Source: Oscillospiraceae bacterium (GTDB lineage: Bacteria > Bacillota > Clostridia > Oscillospirales > Oscillospiraceae). Taken from it: DNA of 15,020 bases. How positions within the stretch are numbered: the stretch's first letter is position 1; every line of letters starts with the position of its first letter. Of this stretch, positions 1-7,720 are shown in pieces. The DNA lies in contig JAFNXT010000082.1 in the NCBI GenBank assembly GCA_017378975.1, forward strand, positions 1 through 15,020, given 5' to 3'. Under the pieces are notes generated by a model that worked only from the letters and a program-made list of their open reading frames with translations, did not search any database and was not told the origin of the DNA. A program made the translations under genes and the position numbers.

Positions 1-119
1 ATAGCCCTTGTCGGTACAGGTGGGGGCCGTCACCTTGCTGGTGTAGCTGTGGCCCGTAGCCGCGATGGTCTCGGTCTTGGTGGCCTTACAGACGGAGCAG
101 GTGTAGGTCTTCACGCCGT
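1..119 (-). repeat. Perfect 119-bp direct duplicate, copy 1
   Basis: Bases 1-119 match 1603-1721 without a mismatch (offset 1602 bp, 534 codons). Position 120 differs, and similarity beyond it falls to that of ordinary diverged units. The match may continue to the left of the window. Confidence 0.85.
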
Positions 120-3100
120 CGGCAGTACAGGTAGCGGACGTGGTGACCTTGCCGCCGTCATAGCTGTGGTCACAGCCCGTGCCACAGTTGGTGCAGGCGC
201 CGTTGACGAAGTTATGACCGGTGGCATCCACATAGCTGTCCTTGTAGCTGTCAGAGCAGACAGAACAGGTATGGGTGGTGTAGCCCTTGTCGGTACAGGT
301 GGGGGCAGTGACCTTTGCGGTGTACTTGTGGCCCAGCTTGGCGACGGTCTCGGTGTAGCTGTGGCCGCAGATGCCGCAGTGGTAGGTCCGGGTGCCGTCC
401 ACCGTACAGGTGGGCTGGGCGGTGATCTCGCTGGTGTAGTCGTGGGAGCACTCCAGGATCTTGTAGCTGAGCTGGAGGGTCTCATCGGTGTTCACCACCA
501 GCGTCAGCTCCACCTTGGTCCGGCCGGGGATCCGCATCTTGTTGACCTCGATGCCCTCGGTGGCGGTGTTGTAGAGCTTGGCAGAGGTAGCGTCATCGCC
601 GGGATAACCGTTGGTCATGTACCAGCTCTGGTTATCGCCGGTCTTCACCGCCACATAGGAGTCAGACTCGAAGGAAGCGATGAGCTTGCCGTTTACGAAC
701 TTGTAAACGCCGATGTTGGCGAAGTCCTCTTCACAGGCGTAGTTGGCACCGTTGATGTAACCGAAGAGGTAGTACTCCCGCTTGGTGCCACAGCCGGTAC
801 AGGTATCGCCCACGAAGCTGTGACCGGTGGCGGGGATGCTCTCGGTGTAGGACTCGGCGCAGATAGAGCAGGTGAAGGTCTTCACGCCCTCAGCGGTACA
901 GGTGGGAGCCTTGGTGATGCTCTCGGTGAAGCTGTGAGGACACTTGGAGATCACATAGCTCAAAACGACGGTCTCATCCTTGTTCACCTCGAGGGTGAAG
1001 GTGATCTCCGCGCCGCCGGGCACGAACATCTTGTCGGGTGCGGTGATGCCCAGGGAAGTGTTGTACAGCTTCACGCTGGTCAGGGAGCCGTCATAACCCT
1101 CGGTCATGTACCAGCTCAGGTTGTCGCCGGTCTTCACGGCAACGTAGCTGTCGGAGTCGAAGGTGGCGATCAGCTTGCCGCCCTCGAACTTATACTTGCC
1201 GATGGTGGAAGCGTCCTCTTCGCAGCCGTAGTTGGCACCGTTGATGAAGCCGAACAGATAGTAGCTGCGCTTGGCACCGCAGGCGGTACAGGTATCGCCC
1301 TCGTAGCTGTGGCCCTTGGCAGGGGTCTGGCTGTCGGTGTAGGAGCCGCCGCAGTTGGCACAGGTATGGGTGGTGTAGCCGCCCTCGGTACAGGTGGGGG
1401 CAGTGACCACGGCCTTGTAGCTGTGACCGATGGCGGAGATCTTCTCGGTGTAGCTGTGGGAGCAGACCGAGCAGGTGTAGGTCTTCACGCCGTCGGAGGT
1501 ACAGGTGGCGGCGGTGGTGACCTTAGAGGTGTAGCTGTGGCCCTTGGCCGCCGTCTCATTGCCCTTGTAGCTGTCGCCGCAGGTAGAGCAGGTATAGGTG
1601 GTATAGCCCTTGTCGGTACAGGTGGGGGCCGTCACCTTGCTGGTGTAGCTGTGGCCCGTAGCCGCGATGGTCTCGGTCTTGGTGGCCTTACAGACGGAGC
1701 AGGTGTAGGTCTTCACGCCGTTGGCCGTACAGGTAGCGGCGGTGGTCACCTTACCGGTGCCCCAGCTATGGCTGCAACCGTCACCGCACTTGGTGCAGGC
1801 GCCATTGGAATAGTTATGGCCCGTAGCGGCGGTGTAGGTGTCCTTGTAGCTGTCGGAGCAGCGGGAACAGGTGTGGGTGGTATAGCCCTGGGCCGTACAG
1901 GTGGGCGCGGTGACCTTGGACTTGTAGTCATGGCCCAGCTTGGCGATGGCTTCGGTCTTGGTGGCCTTACAGACGGTACAGGTGTAGGTCTTCACGCCGT
2001 CAGCGGTACAGGTAGCCGCCTTGGTGACCTTACCGCTGTCATAGCTGTGGCCCTTGGCGGCAGTCTCGTTGCCGGTGTAGCTGTCGCCACAGACAGAGCA
2101 GGTGTAGGTGGTGTAGCCCTTGGCGGTACAGGTGGGAGCCGTCACCTTGCTGGTGTAGCTGTGGCCCTTGGCGGCGATGGACTCGGTGTAGGAGTTGCCG
2201 CAGACGGAGCAAGTGTACTTCCGGGTACCGGTGGCGGTACAGGTGGGCTCCTTGGTCACGGTATCGGTGTACCGGTGGGAACAGCTGGTGATGGTGTAGC
2301 TGAGCTTCAGCGTTTCGTTGGTGTTCACCGTCAGAGTGAACTTCACGGTGGTACCACCGGGGACATAGAGCTTGTTGGCGTCGATGCCCTTGTCGGTGTT
2401 GTACAGGGTGGCGGACTTGACCCCATCACCGGGATAGCCGTCGGTCATGTACCAGCTCAGATTGTCACCGGTCTTCACCGCCACCCAGGAATCGGAGGTG
2501 AAGGTGACAGACAGGGTATTGTTCACGAACTTGTAAGAACCGATGTTGGCGGCATCTTCTTCACAGGCGTAGTTGGCGCCGTTGATGAAGCCGAAGAGGT
2601 AGTAGGTCCGGGTGGCGCCGCAGGCGGTACAGGAGGCACCGCTGTAGCTATGGCCAAGCTTGGCGATGGCCTCGGTCTTGGTGTTGCCGCACTTGGTACA
2701 GGTGAAGGTCTTCACACCCTCCGCGGTACAGGTGGCCGCCTTGGTCACCTTGCCGTCATCGTAGGTGTGCTGACAGCTGAGGATCGTGTAGCTGAGCTTC
2801 AGAGTCTCGTCCTTGTTCACCGTCAGAGTGAACTTCACCTCGGTGCCGCCGGGGACATAGAGCTTGTCGGCGCTGATGCCCTTGTCTACATTATATAATG
2901 TAGCGGAGGTCACGCCGTCGCCGGGATACCCGTCGGTCATGTACCAGCTCAGATTGTCGCCGGTCTTCACCGCGACATAGGAGTTGGAGGTGAACTTCAC
3001 GGTCAACGTATTGTTGACGAACTTATAGGTGCCGATGTTGGAGGAATCCTCCTCACAGGCATAGTTGGCTCCGTTGATGAAGCCGAAGAGATAATAGGTC

Positions 3101-4530
3101 CGGGTGGCACCGCAGGAGGAACAGGTGGCACCGGAATAGCTGTGCCCCTTGGCGGCGGTCTGGGAATCGGTGTAGGAGTTGCCGCAGGTGGAGCACTTGT
3201 GGGTGGTGTAACCACCGGCCGTACAGGTGGGAGCCGTCACCGTGGCCTTGTAGCTGTGGCCCAGCTTGGTGATGGTCTCCGTGTAGCTGTTGGAGCACTT
3301 GGAGCAGGTATACTTCCGGGTGCCGTCAGCGGTACAGGTGGCCGCCTTGGTCACGGTGGAGGTATAGCTGTGGCCCGTAGCGTTCTTGTAGGTGTCCTTA
3401 TAGGAGTCGGAACACCGGGAGCAGGTATGGGTGGTGTAGCCCTGGGCAGTACAGGTGGGAGCCGTCACCTTGGTGGTGTAGCTGTGTCCCAGCTTGGCGA
3501 TGGTCTCGGTGTAGCTGTACTTACAGGTGGAGCAGGTGTACTTCCGGGTGCCGGTGGCGGTACAGGTGGCCGCCTTGGTCACGGTGGAAGTATAGCTGTG
3601 GTTACAGCCCGCGCCGCACTTGGTACAGGTACCGTTGGTGCCATAGCTGTGCCCGGTGGCGTTGGTATAGGTGTCCTTGTAGGAATCGGAACACCGGGAA
3701 CAGGTATGGGTGGTGTAGCCTTTGGCCGTACAGGTGGGAGCCGTCACCTTGGTGGTGTAGCTGTGTCCCAGCTTGGCGATGGTCTCCGTGTAGGAGTGGG
3801 AACACTTGGAGCAGGTATACGTCTTGGTGCCCGTGGCGGTACAGGTGGCCGCCTTGGTGACCTTGGAGGTATAGCTGTGGCCCGTGGCGGCCTTGTAGGT
3901 GTCCTTGTAGGAGTCGGAACACCGGCTGCAGGTCCAGGTGGTATAGCCCTGCGCCGTACAGGTGGGGGCAGTCACCTTGGACTTGTAGTTATGGCCCAGC
4001 TTGGCGATGGACTCGGTCCGGGTGGCGGAGCACAGGGAACACTTGAAGGTCTTGGTGCCCGCGGCGGTACAGGTGGCCGCCTTGGTCACAGACCCGGAGT
4101 TCCACAGGTGGCTCCAGGAGCCGCCGCCGCCCCAGTCGCCGCTGTTCAGCGTCCAGGCGCACTCGCCGGAGGTGGGGATCGTCAGGTCCCCGGTCTGGTT
4201 CCATTTGTTGTCCCAGTTGTTGTCCGCGTTGCCGCCGTTCATGCGGCAGAAGATCACACTGGGATAGCCCGAGGGCACGGATACCTTATAATATCCGTTG
4301 CTGTCAGGCCCGGTCATGCTGACCCATTTCTCTCCGTTCCCGAAGAAATAGGCAGCGAAACGTGCCCCGTCCACCAGCCATTCGCTGTTTGGCTTCAGGA
4401 ACAGGGTTCTCGATGCGGCCGCGTGCACATGACCGTGATCGTGTCCGTCATGGCTCGGAGCCGGTATCATGCTGAGGATCATGGCGATCACCAGCAGGAT
4501 ACTGAAGAATTTGTTCATCCTTCGTAACAT
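1..4530 (-). CDS. Giant secreted Cys/His-repeat protein, 3' end outside window
   Basis: The frame is open for 1510 codons from the ATG at 4530 to the window edge, so the protein exceeds 1500 residues and its C-terminus and anchoring signal are unseen. An AAGGAGG box at 4538-4544 lies 7 nt upstream of the start. Residues 1-25 form a signal peptide (MLRRMNK, then a hydrophobic core). Residues 27-36 are His-rich (HDGHDHGHVH). Residues 41-135 (RTLFLKPNSEW, YFFGNGEKW, VIFCRMN, WNQTGDLT) resemble starch-binding CBM26-type modules; this is a tentative family call. From residue 147 the protein alternates two Cys/His repeat types (21 complete, a 22nd cut by the edge), interrupted by four modules of about 107 residues starting YYLFG. 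Short CxxCGA knuckles precede each module. Such repeats are common in secreted Firmicute proteins, but I know no proven function. Likely role: cell-surface or extracellular glycan contact (inference). No in-frame stop or frameshift was seen. Confidence 0.88.
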   Translation of the reverse strand, partial: MLRRMNKFFSILLVIAMILSMIPAPSHDGHDHGHVHAAASRTLFLKPNSEWLVDGARFAAYFFGNGEKWVSMTGPDSNGYYKVSVPSGYPSVIFCRMNGGNADNNWDNKWNQTGDLTIPTSGECAWTLNSGDWGGGGSWSHLWNSGSVTKAATCTAAGTKTFKCSLCSATRTESIAKLGHNYKSKVTAPTCTAQGYTTWTCSRCSDSYKDTYKAATGHSYTSKVTKAATCTATGTKTYTCSKCSHSYTETIAKLGHSYTTKVTAPTCTAKGYTTHTCSRCSDSYKDTYTNATGHSYGTNGTCTKCGAGCNHSYTSTVTKAATCTATGTRKYTCSTCKYSYTETIAKLGHSYTTKVTAPTCTAQGYTTHTCSRCSDSYKDTYKNATGHSYTSTVTKAATCTADGTRKYTCSKCSNSYTETITKLGHSYKATVTAPTCTAGGYTTHKCSTCGNSYTDSQTAAKGHSYSGATCSSCGATRTYYLFGFINGANYACEEDSSNIGTYKFVNNTLTVKFTSNSYVAVKTGDNLSWYMTDGYPGDGVTSATLYNVDKGISADKLYVPGGTEVKFTLTVNKDETLKLSYTILSCQHTYDDGKVTKAATCTAEGVKTFTCTKCGNTKTEAIAKLGHSYSGASCTACGATRTYYLFGFINGANYACEEDAANIGSYKFVNNTLSVTFTSDSWVAVKTGDNLSWYMTDGYPGDGVKSATLYNTDKGIDANKLYVPGGTTVKFTLTVNTNETLKLSYTITSCSHRYTDTVTKEPTCTATGTRKYTCSVCGNSYTESIAAKGHSYTSKVTAPTCTAKGYTTYTCSVCGDSYTGNETAAKGHSYDSGKVTKAATCTADGVKTYTCTVCKATKTEAIAKLGHDYKSKVTAPTCTAQGYTTHTCSRCSDSYKDTYTAATGHNYSNGACTKCGDGCSHSWGTGKVTTAATCTANGVKTYTCSVCKATKTETIAATGHSYTSKVTAPTCTDKGYTTYTCSTCGDSYKGNETAAKGHSYTSKVTTAATCTSDGVKTYTCSVCSHSYTEKISAIGHSYKAVVTAPTCTEGGYTTHTCANCGGSYTDSQTPAKGHSYEGDTCTACGAKRSYYLFGFINGANYGCEEDASTIGKYKFEGGKLIATFDSDSYVAVKTGDNLSWYMTEGYDGSLTSVKLYNTSLGITAPDKMFVPGGAEITFTLEVNKDETVVLSYVISKCPHSFTESITKAPTCTAEGVKTFTCSICAESYTESIPATGHSFVGDTCTGCGTKREYYLFGYINGANYACEEDFANIGVYKFVNGKLIASFESDSYVAVKTGDNQSWYMTNGYPGDDATSAKLYNTATEGIEVNKMRIPGRTKVELTLVVNTDETLQLSYKILECSHDYTSEITAQPTCTVDGTRTYHCGICGHSYTETVAKLGHKYTAKVTAPTCTDKGYTTHTCSVCSDSYKDSYVDATGHNFVNGACTNCGTGCDHSYDGGKVTTSATCTADGVKTYTCSVCKATKTETIAATGHSYTSKVTAPTCTDKGY
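454..777 (-). repeat. YYLFG module, copy D (residues 1252-1359)
   Basis: This copy has 108 residues, one more than the others, because of an added residue in the ATEG turn. It starts EYYLFGYINGANYACEED and ends LQLSYKIL, with MRIPGRTKVELTL in place of the usual VPGG strand. It is separated from copy C by one Cys/His unit. Confidence 0.85.
946..1266 (-). repeat. YYLFG module, copy C (residues 1089-1195)
   Basis: This 107-residue copy starts SYYLFGFINGANYGCEED. It is more diverged than A and B in its middle (KFEGGKLIATFDSDSY) and C-terminal part (MFVPGGAEITFTLEV). It keeps WYMTEGY and the final LSYVI strand. Confidence 0.85.
1603..1721 (-). repeat. Perfect 119-bp direct duplicate, copy 2
   Basis: This segment is identical to positions 1-119. 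It covers a type-A unit core and the start of the following type-B unit within the giant repeat protein. Confidence 0.85.
2287..2607 (-). repeat. YYLFG module, copy B (residues 642-748)
   Basis: This 107-residue copy is nearly identical to copy A in protein sequence (YKFVNN, WVAVKTGDN, WYMTDGYPGDG, LYVPGGT). It is separated from copy A by a single type-A Cys/His unit and a CTACGA knuckle. The high similarity of A and B suggests they are the most recent pair. Confidence 0.85.
2779..3099 (-). repeat. YYLFG module, copy A (residues 478-584)
   Basis: This is a 107-residue module running from TYYLFGFINGAN to LKLSYTIL, with internal landmarks ACEED, YVAVKTGDN, WYMTDGYPGDG, TLYN and LYVPGG. It is preceded by the knuckle GATCSSCGATR. 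The module looks like a compact beta-sandwich and could bind carbohydrate, but I cannot assign a family. Confidence 0.85.
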
Positions 4531-4604
4531 GGTTTTTCCTCCTTGCGTGTAGTGAAAACTTCAAACCGCAGGGTATGTACACCCCCCGGCGTAGTATCAT
4601 GTTG

Positions 4605-4633
4605 ATTATAGCATCACTTTCATAAAAAGTCCA
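4605..4633 (-). promoter_or_regulatory. Promoter of the giant repeat protein gene
   Basis: On the minus strand there is a perfect TATAAT (4605-4610) preceded by TGC, giving an extended -10. A TGGACT -35 (4628-4633) lies 17 bp away. Transcription would start near 4598, leaving an untranslated leader of about 70 nt before the ATG at 4530. Confidence 0.72.
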
Positions 4634-4649
4634 CATTTTTTGTATAACT

Positions 4650-4859
4650 TTTATCCATACTTCCAGATTTATCCCTCTCGTTTTATCTATTGTACACAAC
4701 TCGCCCCGTCATTAGGCAAGACGCACGATCCGCAACTCCCGATCTTGTGCAGATCGCCTACCAACTGTCTCCCACCGGGCGGCGCTCCCCTGCCGCATCC
4801 GCGAGGAAGCCCGCCCCCAGACGAGGCAAGGATGCCACAAGCCTTCCATAAAAAACCAG
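4650..4859. other. Intergenic stretch with no recognised gene
   Basis: This stretch lies between two outward-facing promoters, so it should not belong to either leader. It holds no clear terminator, tRNA or riboswitch. A 63-codon minus-strand frame (4878-4687, MARFYTTGFLWKAC) is open, but its GAGGAA box is 10 nt from the start and it overlaps the MATE gene promoter. I do not recognise it. Confidence 0.4.
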
Positions 4860-4888
4860 TTGTATAAAACCTTGCCATCTGCTATACT
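4860..4888 (+). promoter_or_regulatory. Promoter of the MATE transporter gene
   Basis: TTGTAT (4860-4865) and TATACT (4883-4888) are separated by 17 bp. The implied start near 4895 gives a very short leader of about 16 nt that just contains the GAGGTG box at 4899-4904. Confidence 0.7.
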
Positions 4889-4910
4889 TCCTCATATTGA
4901 GGTGAAACAT

Positions 4911-6257
4911 ATGAAAAAAGACACACTTTCTTCCCGTCGTCAGCTCTTTTCCATGACCTGGCCGATCTTTCTGGAAGCGGCTTTGTTCAGCGTGATCGGC
5001 TCCGTGGATACCCTGATGCTGGCCGGTTGGTCCGACCATGCCGTGGGCGCCGTGGGCGTGGTGAACCAGATCCTGGCCCTGTTCCAGGTGATCTCCAACA
5101 TCATCACCACCGGCACCGGCATCCTCTGCGCCCAGTACATCGGCGCGGGTCTGGGCCGGGAGAAGCAACAGCCCCTGATCCTGGGCGCTTTGCTGGTCAA
5201 TTCCACCCTCGGTCTCCTCTTTAGTCTGGGTGCCGTCTTCGGAGCGGACCTGTTGCTCGGCATGATGACCGTCCCGGCGGAGCAGTATGACCACGCCCGT
5301 GCCTATATGCAGATCGTGGGCGGCGGCCTGCTGGTGCAGATGGTCACCCTGACCTTCACCGTCCTGATCCGCTCCCACGGCAAGACCCGGGCCACCATGG
5401 TCTTCTCTCTGGTGATGAACCTGATCAATCTGGTCCTGAACTATGTCCTGATCTACGGCAAGCTGGGCCTGCCCACCCTTGGCACCTCCGGCGCGGCGAT
5501 CGCCACGGTGGTCTCCAAGTGCTGTGCCTGCGTCATGGCCGGCTGGTTCCTGTTCCGCAAGGTCCTGCCGGGTCTGTCCCTGCGCCCCCAATGGAAGGCC
5601 ACCCGGGCCGCCATCGGACAGGTGCTGGCCTACGGCAGTCCTGCCGCCGGCGAGCAGATCAGCTACACCCTGTCCAAGATCGTGGTCATGGCCATGGTCA
5701 CTTCCTTGGGTGCCGTGGCGGTGGATACATGGTCCTATGTGAACATCGTGGTGAGTTATGTCTACCTGTTCTCCATGGCGCTGGGCTCCGGTACCTCCAT
5801 TTTGGTGGGCTGGGCCGTGGGCCGTGGGGACCATGAGGAAGCCGACCGGCTCTGCCACTTCAGCCTGCGCTGTTCCTTCCTGATCGCCATGGCGGTGCTG
5901 GGGGTCCTCGTGCTGGTCCGTGAGCCTCTGATGGACCTGTTCACCAACGACCCGGCGATCATCGCTCTGGGCGGCTCCGTGATCATCGCCAATGTGGTGC
6001 TGGAAGCCGGACGGAGCCGGAATCTGGTGCTGGTCAGCGCCCTCCGTGCCGCCGGCGATGTGAAATTCCCCCTGTACATCGGTCTGTTCTCCATGTGGCT
6101 GTTCAGCGTGGGCTTCAGTTGGTTGCTGGGCATCCAACTGGGCTTCGGGCTGGTGGGCATCTGGCTGGGGCTGGGTCTGGACGAGTGCTTCCGTGCCATC
6201 GGCATGCAGCTCCGCTGGAAGACCGGCAAATGGACCACCCTTGCCGTGGGGCATTGA
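4911..6257 (+). CDS. MATE family efflux transporter
   Basis: This is a 448-residue membrane protein of normal MATE length, expected to have 12 membrane segments and to export organic cations, drugs or metabolites by H+ or Na+ antiport. The start is the ATG at 4911 with GAGGTG 6 nt upstream; an upstream TTG in frame at 4860 falls in the promoter and is rejected. Family features are GSVDTLMLAG at residues 30-39, the stretch NLINLVLNYVLIYGKLGLPTLG followed by GAAIATV at the end of the first half, and in the second half ALRAAGD with GLVGIWLGLGLDECFR near the C-terminus. The gene has its own promoter and terminator, so it is probably monocistronic. Its substrate cannot be told from sequence. It converges on the symporter gene, with 68 bp between the stop codons. 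Confidence 0.93.
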   Translation: MKKDTLSSRRQLFSMTWPIFLEAALFSVIGSVDTLMLAGWSDHAVGAVGVVNQILALFQVISNIITTGTGILCAQYIGAGLGREKQQPLILGALLVNSTLGLLFSLGAVFGADLLLGMMTVPAEQYDHARAYMQIVGGGLLVQMVTLTFTVLIRSHGKTRATMVFSLVMNLINLVLNYVLIYGKLGLPTLGTSGAAIATVVSKCCACVMAGWFLFRKVLPGLSLRPQWKATRAAIGQVLAYGSPAAGEQISYTLSKIVVMAMVTSLGAVAVDTWSYVNIVVSYVYLFSMALGSGTSILVGWAVGRGDHEEADRLCHFSLRCSFLIAMAVLGVLVLVREPLMDLFTNDPAIIALGGSVIIANVVLEAGRSRNLVLVSALRAAGDVKFPLYIGLFSMWLFSVGFSWLLGIQLGFGLVGIWLGLGLDECFRAIGMQLRWKTGKWTTLAVGH

Positions 6258-6281
6258 ACGGCATCCCTTCGAAAATATGAT

Positions 6282-6326
6282 ATCCGGGCCGCTGTGGAAC
6301 GTTCCACAGCGGCCCGGATCTTTTTT
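6282..6326 (+). terminator. Rho-independent terminator of the MATE gene
   Basis: This is a perfect inverted repeat of 19-bp arms (6282-6300 and 6301-6319), centred on AACGTT and followed by C and six T at 6321-6326. The T-tract touches the stop codon (6326-6328) of the convergent symporter gene. Read on the minus strand, the hairpin is followed only by a weak U-rich stretch, so it may serve both genes but favours the plus strand. Confidence 0.93.
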
Positions 6327-7687
6327 CACTTGAAGAAATCATACAGCCCGATCACCAGCAGAGCGGCGATCAGCGCAGGCAGGACCCAAGTCATGTAGCC
6401 CTTCATCCAGCGGCGGACCTTCAGACCCTTGCCGGTGTTGGCCTCCTGCTCGAAGGCATCCCAGCCCCAGGCCTTTTTGATCACACAGAACAGCACGACC
6501 ACCAGACTGCCCATGGGCAGGAGCAGGTTATTCACCAAAAAGTCCTCGAAATCCATGATGGACAGACCGATGATCTTCACATGGGACAGCACCGTGAAGC
6601 CCAGCACACAGGGCATGGCCAGGATCCCCAGACCCACGCCGGTGATGGCGGCGGTCTTCTTCCGGCCCCAGCCGGTCAGATCCCGCAGGCAGGCCACGAT
6701 GTTCTCCACCACGGCGAACACCGTGGACAGCGCGGCGAAGGACATGAACAGGAAGAACAGGCTCCCCAACAGCCGTCCGCCGGGCATGGCGTTGAAGATG
6801 TTGGGCAGGGTCATGAACACCAGACCCGGACCGCTGTCCGGCTGGACCCCATGAGCGAAGCAGGCCGGGAAGATGATCAGGCCCGCGGTCACCGCCACGA
6901 ACGTATCCAGCAGACCCACGTTCAGGGCCTCCCCCAGCAAACGCCGGTCCTTGCTCAGATAGCTTCCGAAGATCGCCATGGAGCCGATGCCAAGGCTCAG
7001 GCTGAAGAAGGCCTGGTTCATGGCCGCCACGATCACCCGGAAGGGCCCCGCCGCCATGAAACGCTCCCAACTGGGCAGCAGATAGAACTTCAGACCTTCT
7101 GCCGCGCCATCCAGCGTACAACTGAAGACTGCCAACCCCACCATGATCAGCAGAAGGGCGGTCATCAGGACCTTGGTGACCCGTTCCAGACCCTTCTGCA
7201 GGCTGAAGGAGCAGACCACCGCTCCCAGCGCCACGGTCAGGAGCGTATAGAAGGCCATGGTGCCGGTGTTGGTGGTCATGGCGGAGAACTGGTTCTCGAT
7301 GGCCACCTTGTCCATGCCCACGAAGAGGCCCCGGGCCATGTCCACGAAATACTGGATCATCCAGCCGGACAGGCTGGCATAGCACATCATCAGGACGATG
7401 TTCCCGACCAGACAGGCGATGCCATGCAGATGCCATCCGGCACCCTTGGGCTGGAGCTCCTGATACATCCGCACCGGGCTCTTCTGAGAAGCACGGCCCA
7501 GAGAAAATTCCATGGTCATCACCGGCAGGCCCAGGATCACCATGAACACCAGATAGATGAGGACGAAGATACCGCCACCGTTCTGACCGGCGATGTAAGG
7601 GAATTTCCAGACGTTGCCGATGCCGATGGCACAGCCGGCGCTGAGCAAAATGAAGCCCAACCGGCTCCCCAAATGTTCACGTTGCAT
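6326..7687 (-). CDS. Neurotransmitter:sodium symporter family (SNF/NSS) transporter
   Basis: This is a 453-residue sodium-coupled importer, matching the length of bacterial MhsT-type members that take up amino acids. The start is the ATG at 7687 with GGAGTG 7 nt upstream; an earlier in-frame TTG would swallow that site. The first membrane segment carries the family signature GNVWKFPYIAGQNGGG (residues 24-39), where Asn25 corresponds to the sodium-site Asn. Glu60 in MTMEFSLGR matches the conserved Glu of the second segment. The TM6 region reads NQAFFSLSLGIGSMAIFGSYL. Later segments and the hydrophobic C-terminus (ending GLYDFFK) fit 11-12 helices. It is the second gene of an operon, 33 bp behind the DUF1836 gene, with no promoter of its own seen. 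Family knowledge suggests Trp, branched-chain or other hydrophobic amino acids as substrate, but the exact one is unknown. Confidence 0.93.
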   Translation of the reverse strand: MQREHLGSRLGFILLSAGCAIGIGNVWKFPYIAGQNGGGIFVLIYLVFMVILGLPVMTMEFSLGRASQKSPVRMYQELQPKGAGWHLHGIACLVGNIVLMMCYASLSGWMIQYFVDMARGLFVGMDKVAIENQFSAMTTNTGTMAFYTLLTVALGAVVCSFSLQKGLERVTKVLMTALLLIMVGLAVFSCTLDGAAEGLKFYLLPSWERFMAAGPFRVIVAAMNQAFFSLSLGIGSMAIFGSYLSKDRRLLGEALNVGLLDTFVAVTAGLIIFPACFAHGVQPDSGPGLVFMTLPNIFNAMPGGRLLGSLFFLFMSFAALSTVFAVVENIVACLRDLTGWGRKKTAAITGVGLGILAMPCVLGFTVLSHVKIIGLSIMDFEDFLVNNLLLPMGSLVVVLFCVIKKAWGWDAFEQEANTGKGLKVRRWMKGYMTWVLPALIAALLVIGLYDFFK

Positions 7688-7720
7688 AAATATACACTCC
7701 AATCGGAAGATATGAGAAGG

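Larger units (their letters stand above)
1..4092 (-). repeat. Alternating Cys/His repeat array (21 complete units plus 1 partial)
   Basis: Two unit types of 37-38 residues alternate. Type A reads roughly KAATCTAxGTKTYTCSxC followed by about 12 residues and GHSY. Type B reads APTCTAxGYTTHTCSRC, then DSYKDTY and ATGHSY. Both carry the spacing C-x9-C-x2-C-x12/13-H, giving three Cys and one His per unit, which would suit a tetrahedral metal site or disulfides (inference). The first Cys lies at residue 154 (codon 4069-4071). On the plus strand the units show up as recurring GGTACAGGT. Alternation breaks where YYLFG modules are inserted. Extra short knuckles (for example GTCTKCGAGC near residue 302) occur between some units. 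Confidence 0.9.

Noticed and set aside
1..4092. CRISPR array or satellite DNA
   Set aside because: The regular repeats have periods divisible by three, conserve codons rather than bases, and stay open in one frame, so they are protein repeats. There are no unique spacers of constant size.
49..4527. Long open frames on the plus strand (949 and 461 codons) rich in Gly, Val and Ala
   Set aside because: They lie antisense to the Cys/His-repeat gene and mirror its repeats. They have no ribosome binding site, and their composition follows from the repeats. The minus-strand frame has a signal peptide, ribosome binding site, promoter and domains.
4687..4878. 63-codon minus-strand small ORF
   Set aside because: It overlaps the MATE promoter and has only a weakly placed ribosome binding site and no recognisable features, so I did not call it a gene.
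4758..6329. A 523-codon minus-strand open frame rich in His, Gln and Asp
   Set aside because: It is antisense to the MATE gene and runs through its terminator hairpin. It has no recognisable domain and biased composition typical of shadow frames.
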